Shown here in pieces: positions 25,117-33,035 of a stretch of DNA of 64,000 nucleotides. Numbering within the stretch: position 1 is the stretch's first letter; every line of letters starts with the position of its first letter. Under the pieces are notes generated by a model, which was not told the origin of the DNA, did no database searches, and was given only the letters and a program-made list of their open reading frames with translations. Source of the DNA: Lachnospiraceae bacterium UBA3762 (lineage in GTDB: Bacteria > Bacillota > Clostridia > Lachnospirales > Lachnospiraceae); the NCBI GenBank assembly GCA_002371615.1, contig DFGA01000012.1, forward strand, positions 1-64,000. Direction: 5' to 3'. The translations under genes and the position numbers were made by a program.

Positions 25117-25662
25117 TCAGAAATCGAAGTACATATCGAATGAATCGTTAACTTCACCGTTGATAACGCTGTAAACCTTCTGCTCAGCAACATTTACATA
25201 AATATCAATGCTCTTGATATCGGCAACTTTGATCCCGAGATCATATTTAGCACGATCCTTCGCTGTCTTGAGGTACTGCTTGAAGAGTGCATCTGCTGAT
25301 ACATTCTTTGTATCATTAAGAGCAAATACTGCATTTGTCTTAACAACTGTCTTCTTAGCTGCCTTCTTTGCAGGTGCCTTCTTAGCGGGTGCTGCCTTCT
25401 TTGCAGGTGCTGCCTTCTTTGCAGGTGCTGCCTTCTTTGCAGGTGCTGCCTTCTTTGCGGGTGCTGCTGCTTTCTTTGCAGGTGCTGCTTTCTTTGCAGG
25501 TGCCTTCTTTGCGGGTGCTGCCTTCTTTGCAGGTGCTGCTTTCTTTTCAGGTGCTGCTGCCTTCTGCTCAGCTACTGCTGCCTTGATAGCTTCCTTAGCC
25601 TTTTCGGGCTCCGTAACAACAGCCTTTTTAACTGTTACAGTAGGTTTCTTAACGTCTGCCAT
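25117..25662 (-). CDS. Lysine/alanine-rich histone H1-like protein with DUF6465 C-terminus
   Basis: 181 residues. Residues about 25-108 are near-perfect PAKKAA/PAKKA tandem units, highly basic, like bacterial H1-type DNA-binding tails. The C-terminal 70 residues (ALNDTKNVSADALFKQYLKT and on to FDMYFDF) match what I know as DUF6465 of Clostridia. A nucleoid or nucleic-acid binding role is likely from composition, not proven. The tandem DNA repeats (about 25376-25560) should make the copy number prone to slippage. It has its own terminator and an AAAGGAG ribosome site. Confidence 0.85.
   Translation of the reverse strand: MADVKKPTVTVKKAVVTEPEKAKEAIKAAVAEQKAAAPEKKAAPAKKAAPAKKAPAKKAAPAKKAAAPAKKAAPAKKAAPAKKAAPAKKAAPAKKAPAKKAAKKTVVKTNAVFALNDTKNVSADALFKQYLKTAKDRAKYDLGIKVADIKSIDIYVNVAEQKVYSVINGEVNDSFDMYFDF
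25376..25560 (-). repeat. Coding tandem repeat of PAKKAA units
   Basis: 18-bp and 15-bp units, all variants of the codons for Pro-Ala-Lys-Lys-Ala-Ala, inside the histone H1-like gene. Neighbouring units are almost identical at DNA level, which suggests recent expansion by slippage. Confidence 0.85.
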
Positions 25663-25846
25663 GATAATAATTCTCCTTTCAAGCTTCCTTTATCATCATA
25701 AAACACTTTAAAATTAAGCAAAATCGTTACGTGCAATAAGAAATATATCGCAGTTATGCGGTTTTGTCAACTTTTTGCATATTTTTGTGAATAATTACCA
25801 CAAATCTGTATATTATTCAGATAAATTATGCAACTTAACGAGGAAA

Positions 25847-26566
25847 TTACGCGCGAATACTGTATCCGAGGCTCTTGCCATCATTCACAAACATCTGTAC
25901 AGTCTCAAGCGAAAGCTGTGAAAGATCTTTTCCGAAATTCGGAAGTTTAGCCAGAATCGCATTAGTGACCGTTATAATGTCCGTTCCCGACTCCTGAGCC
26001 TGTATGATATTGTACACTTCCCTGCAGCTGGCCCACAGTGTAAGTGTTCCCGGCTTTTTCGAGGCGATCTCCTTTGCCTTCTTCATCATAGGTACCGCAT
26101 CAACGCCTGTATCCATTATTCTTCCGGCAAATACCGAGACGATATTATCCGTCCCCTCTGCAAACGCATCAACCGTCTGCTCGATCTGCTCCATCGTAAG
26201 TATTGCCGTAACATTAAGTTTCAGCCCCTCGGCCGAGAGTTTCCTGATCAGCGGAATACTCGACTCTCCCTTTGAATTTGTGATCGGAATCTTGACAAAT
26301 ACATTCTTTCCGAGTCCGCAAATGATTCTTGCTTCTTCTTCCATACCGGGAAAATCATCTGCAAAAACTTCAAGCGAAAGCGGTAGATCCGGTATTTCCT
26401 TAACACATTCCTTTGCAAAAGTAACGTAATCCTTTACTCCCGCTTTTTTCATAAGAGTAGGATTGGTGGTAAATCCCTTTACAATACCTTTGCTGTATTC
26501 TTCCTTCATTCCCTCGATATCCGCTCCGTCAGCGTATATCGTTATGGTAAGATCTTTAACGTCCAT
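25847..26566 (-). CDS. Transaldolase-family protein
   Basis: 239 residues, a short transaldolase/fructose-6-phosphate aldolase-like barrel. The Schiff-base Lys is in NVFVKIPIT (about 85-93), with GFTTNPTLMKKAGV near 31 and LNVTAIL near 118. It interconverts sedoheptulose 7-phosphate and other sugar phosphates, or acts as an aldolase; I cannot separate these. It lies upstream of the window's other minus-strand heptose genes' direction (downstream in transcription), where sedoheptulose 7-phosphate is the precursor used by GmhA. Ribosome site AAGGAGG. Confidence 0.85.
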   Translation of the reverse strand: MDVKDLTITIYADGADIEGMKEEYSKGIVKGFTTNPTLMKKAGVKDYVTFAKECVKEIPDLPLSLEVFADDFPGMEEEARIICGLGKNVFVKIPITNSKGESSIPLIRKLSAEGLKLNVTAILTMEQIEQTVDAFAEGTDNIVSVFAGRIMDTGVDAVPMMKKAKEIASKKPGTLTLWASCREVYNIIQAQESGTDIITVTNAILAKLPNFGKDLSQLSLETVQMFVNDGKSLGYSIRA

Positions 26567-26604
26567 ACTGTCCCTCCTTAACTATTACTTATCTCCTGTG
26601 TGGT

Positions 26605-26695
26605 GCTCGGCCATTTAATATTTTACCGTACCCGCTCAAGCGGCGCTCGGCCATTTCTTAATTTGCCGTACCCGCTTAAGGTCGCTCGGCCATTT
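26605..26695 (-). repeat. Tandem array of about 40-bp GC-rich units
   Basis: Three copies of GCTCGGCCATTT (plus strand) begin at 26605, 26645 and 26684, 40 and 39 bp apart. Each is followed by ATTT-like DNA, CCGTACCCGCT and a short inverted repeat; the last copy merges into hairpin 2 of repeat copy B. The unit's CCGAGCGCCGCTTGAGCGG (minus strand) recurs with one change at 52383-52402. Confidence 0.8.
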
Positions 26696-26770
26696 AAGAT
26701 TCGACTTCGTCGAAAGGGCCTCGCGGTGTAGACAGGTTCCTCCCACCTTCGGCGGGTCCCTCCTATCTAC
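26683..26770 (-). repeat. Two-hairpin element, copy B (at the gmhA stop codon)
   Basis: Hairpin 1 (26728-26770): GTAGATAGG/CCTGTCTAC, internal loop AGGGA opposite AGGAA, inner stem CCCGCC/GGTGGG with a GAA loop. Hairpin 2 (26683-26725): CGC-GA-GGCC pairs with GGCC-GA-GCG around TTCGAC/GTCGAA with a GAA loop. The TAG in the first stem is the gmhA stop codon. It continues into the tandem array. Confidence 0.85.
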
Positions 26771-27324
26771 ATAGCATTCACCATCAGATGCCACACTACT
26801 CCCTGCCACCCTTCTGCATGAGGAGTAATCCTTTTATCATCCACAACCGGTATCAGAACACAGGCATCGCTGACCTGCTTTGAATATCCGCCGTTTCTCG
26901 AAACTATGGAAATAATCTTCGAACCACGCTCTTTAGCCAGTTTAAGCGCATTAACGATATTAAGTGAGGTCGTCTCACTTCCGCCTCCTACCGAGAAAAC
27001 CATTACGGAATCCTTCCCGTTCAAATGGCTGCACTTGAGCCACTCCGTAAATGTTGTTTCCCAGCCCTCGTCATTGGTCCTTGCCGTCAGTTCTGAAACA
27101 TTATCGGTGGGAGCATATGTCTCAATCCCTCCGATCTTTCTGAAATCATTGACAGCGTGCGACGCATTCGCTGCACTTCCCCCGACTCCGAGAATGAATA
27201 ATCTTCCTTCGTTCTTCTTCGTTTCACGAAGGATAGCAATACCCTTTTCGATCTCTTCCTGCGAAACAGTCTGTGCTATCTGCACAGTTTCTTCAAGATA
27301 TTGCTTAATGTAGTCTTTTGTCAT
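26767..27324 (-). CDS. gmhA: Sedoheptulose 7-phosphate isomerase (GmhA-type)
   Basis: 185 residues, an SIS-domain protein. The GVGGSAANASHAVNDFRKIGG stretch (about 47-66) and ALTARTNDEGW-like SELTARTNDEGWETTF match GmhA, which turns sedoheptulose 7-phosphate into D-glycero-D-manno-heptose 7-phosphate. The catalytic His and Glu of GmhA are compatible (VVWHLMVNAM at the C-terminus). It is followed by the heptose kinase/transferase genes and sits in the same direction. The stop TAG falls in repeat copy B. Ribosome site AAAGGAGG. Confidence 0.9.
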   Translation of the reverse strand: MTKDYIKQYLEETVQIAQTVSQEEIEKGIAILRETKKNEGRLFILGVGGSAANASHAVNDFRKIGGIETYAPTDNVSELTARTNDEGWETTFTEWLKCSHLNGKDSVMVFSVGGGSETTSLNIVNALKLAKERGSKIISIVSRNGGYSKQVSDACVLIPVVDDKRITPHAEGWQGVVWHLMVNAM

Positions 27325-27402
27325 AATTGTTCCCTCCTTTTCCCATATTACTTATTTCCAAACAATTAGACTATTGTGAACCCTGCAGGGTTATCACCTT
27401 TA

Positions 27403-28713
27403 TTATTGCACCGACTGTGCTGCGTCCAGCAGATCTTTTGCTATATATGTCGGGGAAATATCTCCGAGTTTTTTGCAAAGATCGCATTTAAGATCTCCTA
27501 TAAAAATCGTCATCAGCCCGACTCTTGTACCTGCCTGGACATCCGTGCACGAATCCCCGATCATATATGACCTTGCCATATCTATCGAATACTTTCGCAT
27601 TGCCCTGTAAATGAGCCCGGGTTCCGGTTTTCTGCAGTTACATTTCTTTATAAGAAAACTCTCTTTTGTAAGCGCAACTTCTTTCGGATAGTGCGGGCAC
27701 ATAAACAGATCGTCTATATCAACTCCCTCGCCTGCAAGGGCGTCAATCATATATGTATTAATATCGTAAAGTGTCTTAAGATCCGTTTTGCCCTTTGCGG
27801 CTCCGGGCTGATTGGTAACAATGAAGATATAATATCCCTTTTCCTTAAATATGCGAAGCGCCTCGGCAACTCCCGGCAGAAAAGAAAACTGCGATACCTT
27901 CATGGGGCTGTCAAGCTGCTCTATATCATCATTCCATACGATCTCATTGATCACCCCGTCCCGGTCCACAAATACCGCCGGATGATTTTCCGAAAACCGC
28001 TTTGTGACATATTCGGAGAACTCCGCAAGTGAAGCCGGACTACCGATCTCATAGAACCGCTTCGTCACGATCTGTGCCGTCATTTCGCCTCTCACCGACA
28101 GTTCATGCTGAACTTCCGCTATATCAAAAGCTGAGTCCGCGTCATATCCGGCAAATAACGATTTTTCATACATGCAAACACCGTAATCGATATAATCCAT
28201 ATCAGGTGTCGTATTTTTCTTGTCATATAGTACAAGACGACCGCCATCCATAACAACATTGCTCTTATCAAACCGGTTGTTGTTACGAAGAACGCTCATA
28301 AGAGCCCTTGCTCCTGCCGCCTTACCCTTTTGATAACGGTACAGCGTCTCCGCATAATCGATATCCATAAAAGAATCACCGTAAATAAGGAGAAAATCAT
28401 CCTCAAGCAGGTCAAGCGCCCGTCTTACGGCGCCGCCCGTTCCGAGAAGCTTTTCTCCGTCATAACTGTACTTTATGGAAATATCACGGCTCCTGCCGTC
28501 TTTGTAATATTCCTCGATCATATCGGCTCTGTATCCGATAAGAAACAGGAATTTCTTAAACCCCCATGCAGTAAGAAGATCCAGCTGGTAGTCAAAAAAC
28601 GGCTTCCCGCATACTTCTACAAGTGACTTCGGACGCTCCTTGGTATAATCCTTCAGTCTGGTACCGAGTCCCCCCATAAGCACCACGACCTGAACATCTG
28701 CAGGACTCATCAT
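27403..28713 (-). CDS. Fused heptose-phosphate nucleotidyltransferase and GmhB-type phosphatase
   Basis: 436 residues in two parts. Residues 1 to about 235 form a sugar-phosphate nucleotidyltransferase with VVVLMGGLGTRLKDYTKERP and the acidic LIYGDSFMDID. Residues about 245-436 form a HAD phosphatase of the histidinol-phosphatase/GmhB type with FVDRDGVINEI, the second motif IVTNQPGAAKG, a Cys/His zinc loop CPHYPK...CNCRKPEP and IGDSCTDVQAG. Together they would dephosphorylate heptose 1,7-bisphosphate and then couple the 1-phosphate to a nucleotide. Such activities are usually separate (GmhB, HddC). It overlaps the HddA-type kinase gene by 4 nt (ATGA). Whether GTP or another NTP is used is not readable. 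Confidence 0.85.
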   Translation of the reverse strand: MMSPADVQVVVLMGGLGTRLKDYTKERPKSLVEVCGKPFFDYQLDLLTAWGFKKFLFLIGYRADMIEEYYKDGRSRDISIKYSYDGEKLLGTGGAVRRALDLLEDDFLLIYGDSFMDIDYAETLYRYQKGKAAGARALMSVLRNNNRFDKSNVVMDGGRLVLYDKKNTTPDMDYIDYGVCMYEKSLFAGYDADSAFDIAEVQHELSVRGEMTAQIVTKRFYEIGSPASLAEFSEYVTKRFSENHPAVFVDRDGVINEIVWNDDIEQLDSPMKVSQFSFLPGVAEALRIFKEKGYYIFIVTNQPGAAKGKTDLKTLYDINTYMIDALAGEGVDIDDLFMCPHYPKEVALTKESFLIKKCNCRKPEPGLIYRAMRKYSIDMARSYMIGDSCTDVQAGTRVGLMTIFIGDLKCDLCKKLGDISPTYIAKDLLDAAQSVQ

Positions 28714-29684
28714 AAGATCCTTGAACCTTCCTTTTCGAATCTGAATCTGACTTCACTCATTCCTGTATCTCTCATTGCATCACGAAGTCTTGCTTTATCC
28801 TTGACGTAGAACATCAAAAATCCTCCGCCCCCTGCTCCGATCATCTTTCCGCCCTGGGCACCGTTGGCAAGTGCCAGGTTGTACCACTCATCTATCTGAG
28901 GATTGCTCATTCCACCTGAGCGTTTTTTCTTATATTCCCAATGAGTGTTCATAATATCGGCGAATGTGTCAAGATCACCTTTTTCCAGGGCATTCTTGCT
29001 CTGATAGCCGAGGTCCTTGACAAAATCCAGATTTTTGAGCATGTCCTCATTATGCTCCTTACTCTTATCGTTCTGCTCTTTTAAAATGTTTCCCGCAGAA
29101 CGCGAAAATCCGGTAAAGTAAAGTATCAGATTATCCTCGAGGTTATAAAGCGTCTCATCCGATATCCTTAAAGGATCAACCCAGACATATCCGTCTCTGT
29201 GAAAATTCATGCAGGTAATACCGCCGTAACTGGCAATATACTGATCCTGTTTGCCTATAGGCTCCTTGAGCCTGTTCATCTCTATTTCGCATGCTTCCTC
29301 AGCCAGGGTCCTGGTGGAAACGATGTTTCCCTGCATTGTGTGAAGAGCCCTAAGAAGTGCCGTTGTGAAAGAACTTGAAGATCCAAGCCCTGTTCCGGCC
29401 GGAATATCCGCCATTGAGCACAGCTCAAGGCATGGCTTCTTCCACTCAAGCAGTTTGAGAGCTTCACGTATTATAGGATGCTGTATTTCTTCTATGTCCT
29501 CGCATTTCTCAAACTTGGAATACTTAAGAAAATAACCTTTTTCAAAAGTCTCATGAAGTGTTATATAAACATATTTGTCTATTGCAGCGGAAATCAGAAA
29601 GCCTTCTCTTTCCTCATAATATGACGGAAGATCCGTTCCTCCTCCGCCGAGTGTTATTCTTAGCGGGCTTCTTGCTATGATCAT
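28710..29684 (-). CDS. hddA: GHMP kinase, D-glycero-D-manno-heptose 7-phosphate kinase-like
   Basis: 324 residues with the GHMP-kinase motifs: RSPLRITLGGGGTDLPSYY at the start, the phosphate-binding GTGLGSSSSFTTALLRAL (about 96-113) and the C-terminal GAGGGGFLMFYV. This matches HddA, which makes heptose 1,7-bisphosphate from the GmhA product. The context (gmhA, phosphatase/nucleotidyltransferase fusion) supports that over galactokinase or mevalonate kinase. It overlaps the fusion gene downstream by 4 nt and follows the epimerase gene by 20 nt. Confidence 0.85.
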   Translation of the reverse strand: MIIARSPLRITLGGGGTDLPSYYEEREGFLISAAIDKYVYITLHETFEKGYFLKYSKFEKCEDIEEIQHPIIREALKLLEWKKPCLELCSMADIPAGTGLGSSSSFTTALLRALHTMQGNIVSTRTLAEEACEIEMNRLKEPIGKQDQYIASYGGITCMNFHRDGYVWVDPLRISDETLYNLEDNLILYFTGFSRSAGNILKEQNDKSKEHNEDMLKNLDFVKDLGYQSKNALEKGDLDTFADIMNTHWEYKKKRSGGMSNPQIDEWYNLALANGAQGGKMIGAGGGGFLMFYVKDKARLRDAMRDTGMSEVRFRFEKEGSRIL

Positions 29685-29704
29685 ATGTCACTCTCCCGAT
29701 TTTT

Positions 29705-30664
29705 CTAATCTCTTGCGGCAAATACCCAGGGATTTGCCTGCAAATACTCTACAGTTCTGATAACTCCCTCCTCGATCGTTGCCTTTGGCTTCCAGCCGAG
29801 GGATCTGACCTTTGACGTATCAAGATAAATGAAGGGATTGTCTCCGATCCATCCACGTTCACCGCCTTCATATGTAAACTCCGGAGTTACCCCGAGCTTC
29901 CTGCATATAAAACTTACAGAATCGTTTACCTCAACATATTCATCTGTTCCGAGATTGTATATGTTTACCTTTTCACTTGCATTCCTTATAACCGTAAGGA
30001 TTGCTTCCATACAATCTTTTACATACAGATATGATTTTTTCTGATGTCCGTCACCCAAAATATGAAGTTTTGTCGGATCGTCGGAAAGCTTTTTACAAAA
30101 ATCAAATACATGCCCGTGTGTATATCTCTCCCCGAGTATCGAAACGAATCTGAAAATGTATGCGGTAAAACCGAATCCCTCCGCATAAGCGGCAAGAAGG
30201 CCTTCGCATGCAAGCTTCGACGCTCCGTACAAAGATGTCTGTATAGGGAACGGTGCATTTTCCGGAGTCGGAATAACCTCAGCCTCTCCGTATACGGAAC
30301 CCGTAGAAGAAAACCCTATCCTCTTAATTCCGTTTGCCCTCATTGCTTCAAGAACATTGTATGTAGCGATCGTGTTCTGCTCGAGATCCTTTCTCGGATG
30401 TTCGCATCCCATCCTGACATCGGCATTTGCAGCAAAATGGAACACAAAATCGCAGCCCTTCATCGCATCGGTCAGCGCTTCAAGATTGAGTGTATCGCCC
30501 TCAATCAGGGTAAATCTTTCGTTTTTTTGAGCCTCTTCCAAAAACTCATGTCTTCCTGTGGAAAAATTGTCATAAACGACCACTTCGTTTTCCGGCTCCG
30601 ATAAAAGCCTGTCTGCCATGTTTGAGCCGATAAAACCGGCTCCGCCGGTAATAAAATACTTCAT
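29705..30664 (-). CDS. NAD-dependent nucleotide-sugar epimerase/dehydratase
   Basis: 319 residues of the extended short-chain dehydrogenase family. GGAGFIGSN binds NAD at the N-terminus. The catalytic pair lies in SLYGASKLACE (YxxxK, about 146-156), with Ser/Thr in SSTGSVYGEAEV upstream. It resembles UDP-glucose 4-epimerases and related dehydratases. Being first of the heptose genes, it may modify the nucleotide-heptose, or make a partner sugar such as UDP-galactose. Ribosome site GGAGAGAC upstream. Confidence 0.85.
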   Translation of the reverse strand: MKYFITGGAGFIGSNMADRLLSEPENEVVVYDNFSTGRHEFLEEAQKNERFTLIEGDTLNLEALTDAMKGCDFVFHFAANADVRMGCEHPRKDLEQNTIATYNVLEAMRANGIKRIGFSSTGSVYGEAEVIPTPENAPFPIQTSLYGASKLACEGLLAAYAEGFGFTAYIFRFVSILGERYTHGHVFDFCKKLSDDPTKLHILGDGHQKKSYLYVKDCMEAILTVIRNASEKVNIYNLGTDEYVEVNDSVSFICRKLGVTPEFTYEGGERGWIGDNPFIYLDTSKVRSLGWKPKATIEEGVIRTVEYLQANPWVFAARD

Positions 30665-30685
30665 AATTGTCTCTCCAATCTACAT

Positions 30686-30724
30686 GTAATAAGGTTCTTC
30701 CCGTAAACGGGCCCCTCCTATCTA
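30686..30724 (-). repeat. Single-hairpin form of the element, copy D
   Basis: Starts TAGATAGGAGGGGCCCG like copies B and C, keeps the internal loop AGGGG opposite AAGAA, and has a short inner stem CCCG/CGGG with a TTTA loop. The outer stem is only partly paired and hairpin 2 is absent. The TAG is the stop codon of the GGDEF-like gene. Confidence 0.75.
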
Positions 30725-31603
30725 AATATCATATTCAACTTCATCTTCAACATCGCTCTTGAAACTGTTTGCATCACGATTGTATTTTGTCTTATCGTAC
30801 TGAAGATATCCTATTCTGACTTCTGTGCGGATCTGATTATCGGATATGCCTTCAAACCATTTCGAATCCGAAAGCTTATCTCTGAGCCTCTTCTCAACTA
30901 TCCTGGTTCCGTCTTTGTCACAGGTCAAAATGATCCCGAATCCGCCGTTTTCATCTATCGAATATACCCTGTCCTCGAGTCGGACCGTATCTACTATGAG
31001 CAGCGACAACTGCTTAACCACTTTTTCATACTGCGACGGTTTAAGGACCTTTCTCATTTCCGCGGGATAACGCAGTCTTAATATCATAAAAGAAATAGGA
31101 CTATCATTTCTTTCCGCATACGATATCTGGGTTTGAAAATCCATGAAAAGGCTTCTGAGATTGTAAAGACCCGTAACCGGATCTATCATAACAAGATCAT
31201 TGATCTGTTTTTTTAGAATGGCATTTTCCAACAGCAGCGGAGAATACCGCTTAATGTACAAAGCTATCCCCACTATGCACATCGCGGGAAGTATTACCCA
31301 CAGAAATGAAACTCTCGGAAAATCGTTTTGCAGAACCGTTAACGAATATATCTTCAATCCGGAAAATACTACGGTTGCAACAGCGGCAACTATAACCCCT
31401 ATTGTAAGATATCCCGCAACAGTAATAATGACCGAAAGAGCAAGTGTACAGGTCATGATAATGTTTTCGGTAAAGTGCTCGCTTCCCGCATAATTCGTAG
31501 CAACAACAGCAAGGATAAACGATAACAGCATTAGTCCGAGACCAATATACGAAACGATCTTTCCATCACCGGATGCGGCTGATTTATTTTTTTCTTCGCC
31601 CAT
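30722..31603 (-). CDS. Membrane protein with degenerate GGDEF domain
   Basis: 293 residues: about four to five membrane segments (about 20-140), then a GGDEF-fold domain (about 155-265) beginning DPVTGLYNLRSLFMDF. At the active-site loop the sequence is ENGGFGIIL, so the GGDEF signature is lost and cyclase activity is unlikely. Such domains may bind cyclic di-GMP or act structurally. The ATG is chosen over a TTG four codons earlier because TTGGAG precedes it by 6 nt. It lies just upstream of the epimerase/heptose genes and may control surface glycan synthesis, an inference. Its stop lies in repeat copy D. Confidence 0.75.
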   Translation of the reverse strand: MGEEKNKSAASGDGKIVSYIGLGLMLLSFILAVVATNYAGSEHFTENIIMTCTLALSVIITVAGYLTIGVIVAAVATVVFSGLKIYSLTVLQNDFPRVSFLWVILPAMCIVGIALYIKRYSPLLLENAILKKQINDLVMIDPVTGLYNLRSLFMDFQTQISYAERNDSPISFMILRLRYPAEMRKVLKPSQYEKVVKQLSLLIVDTVRLEDRVYSIDENGGFGIILTCDKDGTRIVEKRLRDKLSDSKWFEGISDNQIRTEVRIGYLQYDKTKYNRDANSFKSDVEDEVEYDI

Positions 31604-31644
31604 GACAAACTCCAATCGGTCAGATTACCTAGTATTCTATCATT

Positions 31645-32556
31645 TTATTGCTGTTTGGTCAAAGAATACACTATATGTCTTCCCCCTTTGATTACGGCCG
31701 TCCCTCTTATTGTAAATCCAAGACTTTCCAGCAATCCCGTACTTGCCTTATTCTCCTCTTTTGAAAATGCCGTAAAATCATGTACATTCAGTTCTCTTTC
31801 GGCATATTCGATTATGGCTTCAATTGCCTCCCTGGCATATCCGCATCTCCTGTATGGCTTTCCTATGATATATCCGATCTCAAGTGCATCATACCCTTCC
31901 CGTACAGACAAACCGGCCCTTCCTATAAGCCTGCCTGAATCCTTAAGGGTAAGTGCCCACACTCCGTATTCAAAAAACCTGTACTGATTATCTATATACT
32001 TTTGAATATATTCCTTCTCCATGGCCTCATCTTCGTACAGATCTTCCATGTATTTTACGGCATCCTTATCGGAATACACTTCGTAAAGAGCCGGTATATC
32101 ATCTGTAGTCTGTTCTCTTATCACAAGACGCTTAGTTACCGAGATCGTCCACGGAATGCCAAAATGCCTCTGCCACATTTTATTGATCCTGTCATATGAC
32201 ATAAGTTCAATATCCTCAATGCAGTATAATACTTTAGAAAATTTGCATTTGCGGTTGTTTTCGGTATAGTAAGCCGCGCCGGCCAGTCTATTGGTAATTG
32301 TGAATGAAATTACATCTTCGGAATCAGTAATTATGAATAAGGAATCAGGATTTTTGATTTGTGAATTGATCAAATTTGACAGACACCTTACATCATCTTC
32401 CTTGATTTGGTTGTCATAACATAGATATGTAAACCCGATTTCGGGGTTTTCGTTTTTAATATTTGTGCAAAATGACAGTATGGGGTGTTTAGCAACATTT
32501 TTGTAAACATCAACTACAATATGTGACAGTTTTCTGTCTTTTTTATCGATTTTCAT
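31645..32556 (-). CDS. GNAT-family N-acetyltransferase with extra N-terminal domain
   Basis: 303 residues. The C-terminal half (about 140-303) is a RimJ/RimL-type GNAT domain: RLVIREQTTDDIPALYEVY, GRAGLSVREGYDALEIGYII, the acetyl-CoA loop YRRCGYAREAIEA, and ENKASTGLLESLGF. The first 135 residues, rich in Cys/Asn and with a FIITDSEDVISF stretch, match no family I can name. No ribosome site is obvious upstream of the ATG. It is a single gene between the GGDEF-like gene and crh. Substrate unknown. Confidence 0.75.
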   Translation of the reverse strand: MKIDKKDRKLSHIVVDVYKNVAKHPILSFCTNIKNENPEIGFTYLCYDNQIKEDDVRCLSNLINSQIKNPDSLFIITDSEDVISFTITNRLAGAAYYTENNRKCKFSKVLYCIEDIELMSYDRINKMWQRHFGIPWTISVTKRLVIREQTTDDIPALYEVYSDKDAVKYMEDLYEDEAMEKEYIQKYIDNQYRFFEYGVWALTLKDSGRLIGRAGLSVREGYDALEIGYIIGKPYRRCGYAREAIEAIIEYAERELNVHDFTAFSKEENKASTGLLESLGFTIRGTAVIKGGRHIVYSLTKQQ

Positions 32557-32735
32557 TGTGTTTTTTCACTATTTCCCGTATAAGTTTTAATGCACTTTTA
32601 CGAAATGTATGTTCATAATTTGTTAATATTTAATTTATAAACTTTTCATTTGTGGAACATTTTTTATACATTTATGTGAACTATACTAGGACCATAAGAT
32701 GAGACAAAAACATTGCGAATACTTTTTCATAATAA

Positions 32736-32761
32736 ATGCCAAGTAGCTTGCTACTTGGCAT
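32736..32761 (-). terminator. Stem-loop after crh
   Basis: A 12-bp perfect stem ATGCCAAGTAGC/GCTACTTGGCAT with a 2-nt loop, 20 nt past the crh stop. Only a short TT-ATT follows, so it is a weak terminator or an RNA-stabilising hairpin. Confidence 0.65.
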
Positions 32762-32780
32762 CCTCCCTTTTTATAGGGTT

Positions 32781-33035
32781 TTATTCACCCGCCAGATATG
32801 TAACGATCGCATCAACCGCTGTCTCCTCATCGGATCCGTCTGCCGTTACCGTCACGGTATCTCCCGCAACAAGAACCAGCGTCATCATTCCCATTATGCT
32901 TTTAGCATTTACTCTCTTATCGCCATACTCGATGTATACCGCACTCTCATACTGGCTGGCTACCTGAACAAGCAGGGCGATCGGTCTTGCCTCAAGCCCG
33001 TTTTCAAGCCGGATAACCGTTTCCTTTTTTGTCAT
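32781..33035 (-). CDS. crh: Crh-like HPr paralogue (His15 replaced by Glu)
   Basis: 84 residues of the HPr fold. The PTS active-site His15 is Glu here (NGLEARPIA), so it cannot take phosphate from enzyme I. Ser46 is kept in VNAKSIMG, the site phosphorylated by HPr kinase. Bacillus Crh likewise has a non-His residue at 15 and lies beside whiA and rapZ. It probably acts as a CcpA co-regulator in catabolite control. It overlaps whiA by 4 nt, and hprK lies 3.6 kb upstream in the same transcription direction. Confidence 0.85.
   Translation of the reverse strand: MTKKETVIRLENGLEARPIALLVQVASQYESAVYIEYGDKRVNAKSIMGMMTLVLVAGDTVTVTADGSDEETAVDAIVTYLAGE

Noticed and set aside
25208..25711. Phe/Ala-rich plus-strand frame opposite the histone-like gene
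   Set aside because: A by-product of the PAKKA repeat read on the other strand.
26605..26695. Tandem repeats as a CRISPR array
   Set aside because: The units are adjacent and nearly the same along their whole length, with no unique spacers and no cas genes.
32781..33035. PTS phosphocarrier HPr (ptsH)
   Set aside because: Position 15 is Glu rather than His, so it cannot be the PTS carrier; called Crh-like.
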